DNA from: Anaerolineae bacterium
GTDB lineage: Bacteria > Chloroflexota > Anaerolineae > Anaerolineales > UBA4823
Assembly (NCBI GenBank): GCA_030622805.1
Contig: JAUXFR010000027.1
Coordinates: 1-9,388, forward strand
Length of the DNA stretch: 9,388 nt
Direction: 5' to 3'
The stretch's first letter is position 1. Each line of letters begins with the position of its first letter. Shown here in pieces: positions 5,736 to 9,388 of the stretch. Both the position numbers and the translations under genes were made by a program. The notes below the pieces were generated by a model. The model searched no databases, had not been told where the DNA came from, and was given only the letters and a program-made list of their open reading frames with translations.

Positions 5736-6545
5736 ATGACCACCAGACAGAAAATCAAACAAATCACACCTGAACCCGTTCGTCGTACTGCCGGCAGCCT
5801 GCGCTACGCAATCCAGCGCGCTGCGTTATGGCCCCAGGCAACGTTCCATCCTCTTCGCAGAGCCAGTATCGAGAGGCTCGTTCAGTTCAAAGACACCCAC
5901 CGCGATCAGCGCTGCTTCATCATTGGTAACGGACCCAGCCTCAAACAAACCGACCTTACGCGGCTGCGGGGTGAGTACACTTTTGGAATGAACCGCATTT
6001 ACTTGATGTTCCCTGAGCTGGGTTTCCCCACGACTTACTACCTGAGCGTGAACAGCCTGGTGATCGAGCAGTGCGCCGAAGACATCCGTGCACTGCCGGT
6101 ACCCAAGTTCCTCTCCTGGCGCTCCCGGCACCTCATCCAACCCACCCAAGACACAATTTTCTTGCATACAACCTATACCGGACCCAGATTTGCCCAGGAC
6201 GCAGGTGCTCGCCTTTGGGAAGGAGCCACGGTTACCTATGTCGCACTGCAGCTCGCTTTCTACATGGGCTTCAATCAGGCGATTCTGATCGGTGTGGATC
6301 ACAGCTTCTCCACCAAGGGGAAACCTAACACAACTGTAACCTCCACGGGAGACGATCCCGACCATTTTAGCGCCAGATATTTCGATAAGGGTTTCCGCTG
6401 GCAGATTCCTGACCTGGAGACCTCAGAACGCTCATACCGCATGGCACATGAGGCTTACGCCATAGCAGGGCGAGAGGTGCTCGATGCGACGATCGGAGGG
6501 AAATTGGACGTCTTCCCAAAGGTAAAATACGATTCACTGTTCTGA
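5736..6545 (+). CDS. PF01973 (Maf/DUF115, MptE-like) protein, candidate CMP-sugar glycosyltransferase
   Basis: A 269-residue soluble protein. A basic N-terminal region of about 55 residues precedes CFIIGNGPSLKQTDL (60-74), the glycine-rich loop of the PF01973 family. Further on are FGMNRIYLMF, TVTYVALQLAFYMGF (165-179) and ILIGVDHSF ending near 191. Automatic annotation would call it 6-hydroxymethylpterin diphosphokinase MptE-like, but that activity belongs to archaeal members. The same domain forms the core of Maf proteins, which put nonulosonic acids on flagellin, and its layout (GNGPSL loop, a long helix, then GxD) recalls GT42 sialyltransferases such as CstII. Immediately downstream of a CMP-sugar acid cassette, transfer of that CMP-sugar is the favoured role (inference). 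ATG 5736 is 8 nt after the SDR stop, with only a weak GAG upstream. Substrate, and even glycosyltransferase activity, remain unproven. Confidence 0.75.
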   Translation: MTTRQKIKQITPEPVRRTAGSLRYAIQRAALWPQATFHPLRRASIERLVQFKDTHRDQRCFIIGNGPSLKQTDLTRLRGEYTFGMNRIYLMFPELGFPTTYYLSVNSLVIEQCAEDIRALPVPKFLSWRSRHLIQPTQDTIFLHTTYTGPRFAQDAGARLWEGATVTYVALQLAFYMGFNQAILIGVDHSFSTKGKPNTTVTSTGDDPDHFSARYFDKGFRWQIPDLETSERSYRMAHEAYAIAGREVLDATIGGKLDVFPKVKYDSLF

Positions 6546-6610
6546 TTCCAATACTAATCTCTTATCAGACTTTTATTTGTTATCTGAATCCCAGCGTTAA
6601 AATCACCCCT
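6546..6610 (+). promoter_or_regulatory. 65-nt gap with possible leaderless-type promoter
   Basis: TTGTTA (6577-6582) and TAAAAT (6598-6603) are moderate -35/-10 matches with a 15-nt spacer. The -10-like box is only 7 nt from ATG 6611, so a transcript from it would be almost leaderless; this fits the absence of a Shine-Dalgarno here. Five-base inverted repeats (for example TCAGA 6566-6570 with TCTGA 6583-6587) are too weak to call a terminator. Confidence 0.22.
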
Positions 6611-8287
6611 ATGTCATCAGACGTACACGATATAAATATAATCCAAGCAGAAGAAGTGCCTGATTCTACAAGTAAAACCCAATCCAGACCCTCCAAATTA
6701 ACAAAGCTGATATTGTGGGCTGCCACCCTCGGTATCTTCGCGCTTGGGTTGGGCGTCCGGCTGTATGACCTCACCGACGAGCCGTTGGATTTCCACTCCA
6801 CACGCCAGCTGCGCAGTGCGATCATCGCCCGCGGCATGTACTATGATATGCTGCCCGACGCCGATCCAGAATTAAAAAAACTGGCAATTTCCCACTGGTT
6901 CTCGACCGGTCAATATGAGCCCTCCTTCCTTGAGAATATTGTGGCTCGTACTTACATCCTGATCGGCAGTGAGCAGGTCTGGATCGCGCGAATATATAAC
7001 TCTCTATTCTGGATCATTGGAGGAATCGCTCTCTTCGCACTTGCACGACATATGATGGGAAATATACCTAACGATAACAAGAAGGTATCTTTATCCCTTT
7101 CCTGGATAACGGCTCTGGTTGTGCTGTCATATTACATGCTCAATCCCTTCGGTGTGCAGGCCAGCCGTTCTTTCCAACCTGACCCCGGGATGGTGATGTG
7201 GATTTTGCTTTCACTGTATACGCTGTATCGCTGGTCGGATAAAGGAGATTGGAAATGGGCGATCCTGACCGGAATACTGGCAGGAGTCGCAGTACTTACC
7301 AAAGCGGTCGCTGCTTATATTATCGGTGGAGCTGCTGCTGCGCTTGTCATCTACACACTGGGTATCCGACAACCTGTTAAGAGCGAAGAGATTTCGCAAA
7401 AAAACAGCTTTCTGTCTGCAGTAAAACGTATTGTGCTGAACCCCCAGGTGTGGGTGATGGCGATCTTGATGATCGTCCCTGTCATGATCTATTACCTATC
7501 CAGAGGAGAACGCAGCGCTGAGTTCTTCAATTCCTGGACCGTATCGCTCTCCCATCTGCTCCTCAAACCGGATACTTATGCACGCTGGCTGCGGTTGGTT
7601 GAGAGCCTGATGGGGCTTGCTGTTCTGCTCTTAGCATTGATTGGTGTTTTGATAGCCAGATCCAAAAACCGCGCCCTTCTGCTCGGCTTGTGGATCGGTT
7701 ATCTGATCTATGGTTTATTCCTTCCTTACCAGATGTACACTCATAATTATTACCACCTGCAGCTTATCCCCATCATAGCCCTGTCGCTGGTATCGATTGT
7801 TGAGCTTGTAGTGGAAAGATTGTCCCATCAACATAAGATATGGCAGGCTCTGGCGGTGGGCGTGAGCATTATCGTGATCGGTTATACGTCATGGCTTGCC
7901 ATATTCCCCCAATACGTAGAGGACAACCGCCACGAGAGGGCATACTGGGCAGAGATCGGAGAACTGCTCCCTTCGGACGGGAAAATTCTGGCGCTGACGC
8001 AGGATTACGGCTACCGCCTGATGTACTACGGCTGGCGGAAAGTTAACATATGGCCCCCACGCGGCGAAATTAAGCTGGCGAAACTGCGCGGCAGCGAAAA
8101 AGAGTTTGATGAATACTTCAGCAAACGTATCGAAGGGAAAAACTACTTCCTGATCACTTCGTTCAACCAATTCAATGACCAACCCGTACTAAAAGAGACC
8201 CTAAACGATCGCTATCCAATTTATGCAGAAGCACCAGGCTACCTGATTTTCGATCTGACCCAACCCTACGATTCGCTCAGTCCATAG
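6611..8287 (+). CDS. Polytopic membrane glycosyltransferase, GT39/ArnT-like (GT-C fold)
   Basis: A 558-residue integral membrane protein. A polar cytoplasmic tail of ~30 residues leads to TM1 (~31-50); about ten more hydrophobic segments follow (roughly 128-148, 162-181, 192-208, two between 215 and 251, 280-297, 333-352, 357-375, 382-402, 412-434), then a soluble tail of ~120 residues. The first outside loop has DLTDEPLDFHSTRQL, matching the acidic catalytic loop of GT-C enzymes, and THNYYHLQLIP before a late helix matches the HxYYH.L..P motif of PMT/ArnT-like proteins. Such enzymes use polyprenyl-phosphate sugars and transfer to lipid or protein acceptors on the outer membrane face. Here it probably finishes or branches the glycan, or attaches a sugar to a surface protein. 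ATG 6611 has no Shine-Dalgarno. It lies 65 nt after the previous gene. Donor and acceptor unknown. Confidence 0.8.
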   Translation: MSSDVHDINIIQAEEVPDSTSKTQSRPSKLTKLILWAATLGIFALGLGVRLYDLTDEPLDFHSTRQLRSAIIARGMYYDMLPDADPELKKLAISHWFSTGQYEPSFLENIVARTYILIGSEQVWIARIYNSLFWIIGGIALFALARHMMGNIPNDNKKVSLSLSWITALVVLSYYMLNPFGVQASRSFQPDPGMVMWILLSLYTLYRWSDKGDWKWAILTGILAGVAVLTKAVAAYIIGGAAAALVIYTLGIRQPVKSEEISQKNSFLSAVKRIVLNPQVWVMAILMIVPVMIYYLSRGERSAEFFNSWTVSLSHLLLKPDTYARWLRLVESLMGLAVLLLALIGVLIARSKNRALLLGLWIGYLIYGLFLPYQMYTHNYYHLQLIPIIALSLVSIVELVVERLSHQHKIWQALAVGVSIIVIGYTSWLAIFPQYVEDNRHERAYWAEIGELLPSDGKILALTQDYGYRLMYYGWRKVNIWPPRGEIKLAKLRGSEKEFDEYFSKRIEGKNYFLITSFNQFNDQPVLKETLNDRYPIYAEAPGYLIFDLTQPYDSLSP

Positions 8288-8345
8288 CAATAACGCAGCA
8301 TCAACACTCCCATAACCCCTACACCATCTCCCTTTTTCCTTTAAA

Positions 8346-9332
8346 TTGCCTACCATTTCAATTATCACTCCTTCCTTCAACCAGGCTCCATTTCTGGAAC
8401 ACACCATCCGTTCCGTGCTTGCCCAGGACTGCACCGACCTGGAATACATCATCGTTGATGGTGGTTCGGATGACGGCAGCATTGATATCATCAAACGCTA
8501 CCAGGAGGGAATCGCCTGGTGGGTTTCGGAGCCGGATGAAGGTCAGGCGGATGCGATCAACAAGGGTTTTCGTCGTGCCAGCGGAGAGTTTGTCGCCTGG
8601 CTCAACTCAGATGATCTCTACCTGCCTGGAGCAGTGAACAAGGCTGTTGCAGAACTGCTGGCAAACCCCGAGCTGGGCATGGTCTACGGAGAAGCGATCA
8701 CTATAGATGGTGAAGGAAGACCGTTGAACAGGCTGTCTTTCGGAGATTGGGGGCTGCTGGAATTGATGAGCTTCTACATCATTTGCCAACCGGCAGTATT
8801 TATGCGCCGCAGAACGCTGGAGGACGCTGGGGGTCTCGACCCGACCTATCATTACATGCTGGATCACCAGCTATGGATACGAATTGCAAATATCGCGCCC
8901 ATTAAACATATCGCCCATACTTTAGCAGCCGCCCGACACCATCCTCTGGCAAAAAACGTTTCGCAGCCAGCAGGATTTGCGCAGGAAACGCAATCCCTGC
9001 TATTATGGATGGAAAAACAAAAGGAACTCGCCCCAATCCTGGCAGATAATCGAAGACAAATCCTGGCAGGCGCTCACCGCCTTGCTGGTCGCTACCTGCT
9101 CGATGGAGGTCAGCCTGCTGAAGCATTAAGTTATTACAGCCAGGCACTGCTAGAAAACCCTGTCTTCGCTTTGAAGCACTGGCACCGTATGATCTATGCG
9201 TTTCTGAGTCTGCTGGGTGCTGGCAGTCTGGCAAACGACTACTATCGATGGAAAGACACGCGAAAACACAGGCAATCGATCCTGCAGGATGCACCCGCAC
9301 TACGCAACTGGCCCGGGCTGCAGTTAGAATGA
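8346..9332 (+). CDS. Family 2 glycosyltransferase with C-terminal helical extension
   Basis: A 328-residue WcaA/SpsA-like GT2 protein. Seen in order: ISIITPSFNQAPFL (4-17), the VDGGSDDGS nucleotide loop, EPDEGQADAINKGF, WLNSDDLYLPGA with the metal-binding NSDD, then QPAVFMRRRTL and YMLDHQLWIRI, whose Asp is the probable catalytic base. The final ~90 residues go beyond the GT domain: one helix-turn-helix unit (LLDGGQPAEALSYYSQALL) resembles a single TPR, followed by a hydrophobic helix (MIYAFLSLLGAGSLA) that may touch the membrane. The start is TTG 8346: an in-frame stop at 8313-8315 precedes it, no ATG or GTG lies between, and the codon opens directly into the first beta strand. There is no Shine-Dalgarno; the upstream 58 nt are pyrimidine-rich. 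Cytoplasmic transfer of one sugar to the growing glycan is likely; which sugar cannot be said. The stop overlaps the next ATG. Confidence 0.85.
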   Translation: MPTISIITPSFNQAPFLEHTIRSVLAQDCTDLEYIIVDGGSDDGSIDIIKRYQEGIAWWVSEPDEGQADAINKGFRRASGEFVAWLNSDDLYLPGAVNKAVAELLANPELGMVYGEAITIDGEGRPLNRLSFGDWGLLELMSFYIICQPAVFMRRRTLEDAGGLDPTYHYMLDHQLWIRIANIAPIKHIAHTLAAARHHPLAKNVSQPAGFAQETQSLLLWMEKQKELAPILADNRRQILAGAHRLAGRYLLDGGQPAEALSYYSQALLENPVFALKHWHRMIYAFLSLLGAGSLANDYYRWKDTRKHRQSILQDAPALRNWPGLQLE

Positions 9333-9388
9333 CCGCCTTTAATCATAAAACTGATTTAGTGATCCACCTACCACCACCAATTCCCCAC
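9329..9388 (+). CDS. Start of a further gene, truncated by the window edge
   Basis: ATG 9329 overlaps the preceding TGA (9330-9332) as ATGA and the frame stays open for 20 codons to the last base, reading MTAFNHKTDLVIHLPPPIPH. The 4-nt overlap, common in co-translated operon genes, is the main support. The DLVIHLPPP run could be the first strand and loop of a glycosyltransferase or similar enzyme, but too little is present to name it. Confidence 0.55.
   Translation, partial: MTAFNHKTDLVIHLPPPIPH

Noticed and set aside
5826..6365. Long antisense open frame of 179 codons
   Set aside because: It lies wholly opposite the PF01973 gene, whose motifs are clear; the product shows no recognisable motif and is a shadow frame.
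8902..9300. Antisense frame of 132 codons opposite the second GT2 gene
   Set aside because: It covers the C-terminal extension of a gene with good family support and has no recognisable motif.
1..9388. CRISPR arrays, tRNA/rRNA genes, insertion sequences, strong terminators
   Set aside because: No regularly spaced repeats, transposase frames, RNA gene signatures or long hairpin plus T-run were found on either strand by eye.

Overview
This window is a nine-gene, single-strand stretch (plus truncated genes at both edges) of a bacterial surface-glycan biosynthesis locus. Gaps are short: 5-18 nt for most genes, with 4-7 nt stop/start overlaps at two junctions. Base composition looks roughly balanced. 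Several genes lack a clear Shine-Dalgarno sequence, and two probably start with TTG. The family mix (PAPS-type sulfotransferases, a PF01973/MptE-like protein, a GT39-type membrane protein beginning its first loop with DLTDEPLDFHSTRQL, an aminopeptidase-like DUF4910 protein) resembles Anaerolineae-type Chloroflexota, but that placement is recall from protein style and not proven here.

Layout. 1-413 is the 3' end of a DUF4910-type aminopeptidase-like gene with a C-terminal winged-helix segment. 419-2163 holds two tandem paralogous sulfotransferases. 2182-3186 is a GT2 glycosyltransferase of the SAH-motif type. 3187-3289 is the longest non-coding gap (103 nt), AT-richer, with a weak promoter-like sequence and a 15-codon mini-ORF that ends in an ATGA overlap with the next gene. 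3290-5727 is a three-gene sugar-acid cassette: acylneuraminate-type cytidylyltransferase, D-2-hydroxyacid dehydrogenase, SDR oxidoreductase. 5736-6545 is a PF01973 (Maf/MptE-like) protein. 6611-8287 is a polytopic GT39/ArnT-like glycosyltransferase. 8346-9332 is a second GT2 enzyme with a C-terminal helical extension. An ATGA overlap then opens a further gene that runs off the end. No RNA gene, mobile element, CRISPR array or strong terminator was seen.

Working model (inference). The cytidylyltransferase activates an acidic sugar as its CMP derivative, with the two dehydrogenases making or tailoring the precursor. The PF01973 protein, whose domain is shared with Maf flagellin glycosyltransferases and is structurally related to GT42 sialyltransferases, is a plausible transferase for that CMP-sugar. 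The GT2 enzymes extend the glycan, the GT39-like protein works on the outer face of the membrane with a lipid-linked donor, and the sulfotransferases add sulfate. The condensing synthase (NeuB-like) and PAPS synthesis genes are not in the window. The most notable points are the CMP-sugar/PF01973 pairing, the loss of the expected catalytic histidine in one of the two sulfotransferases, and the mini-ORF.
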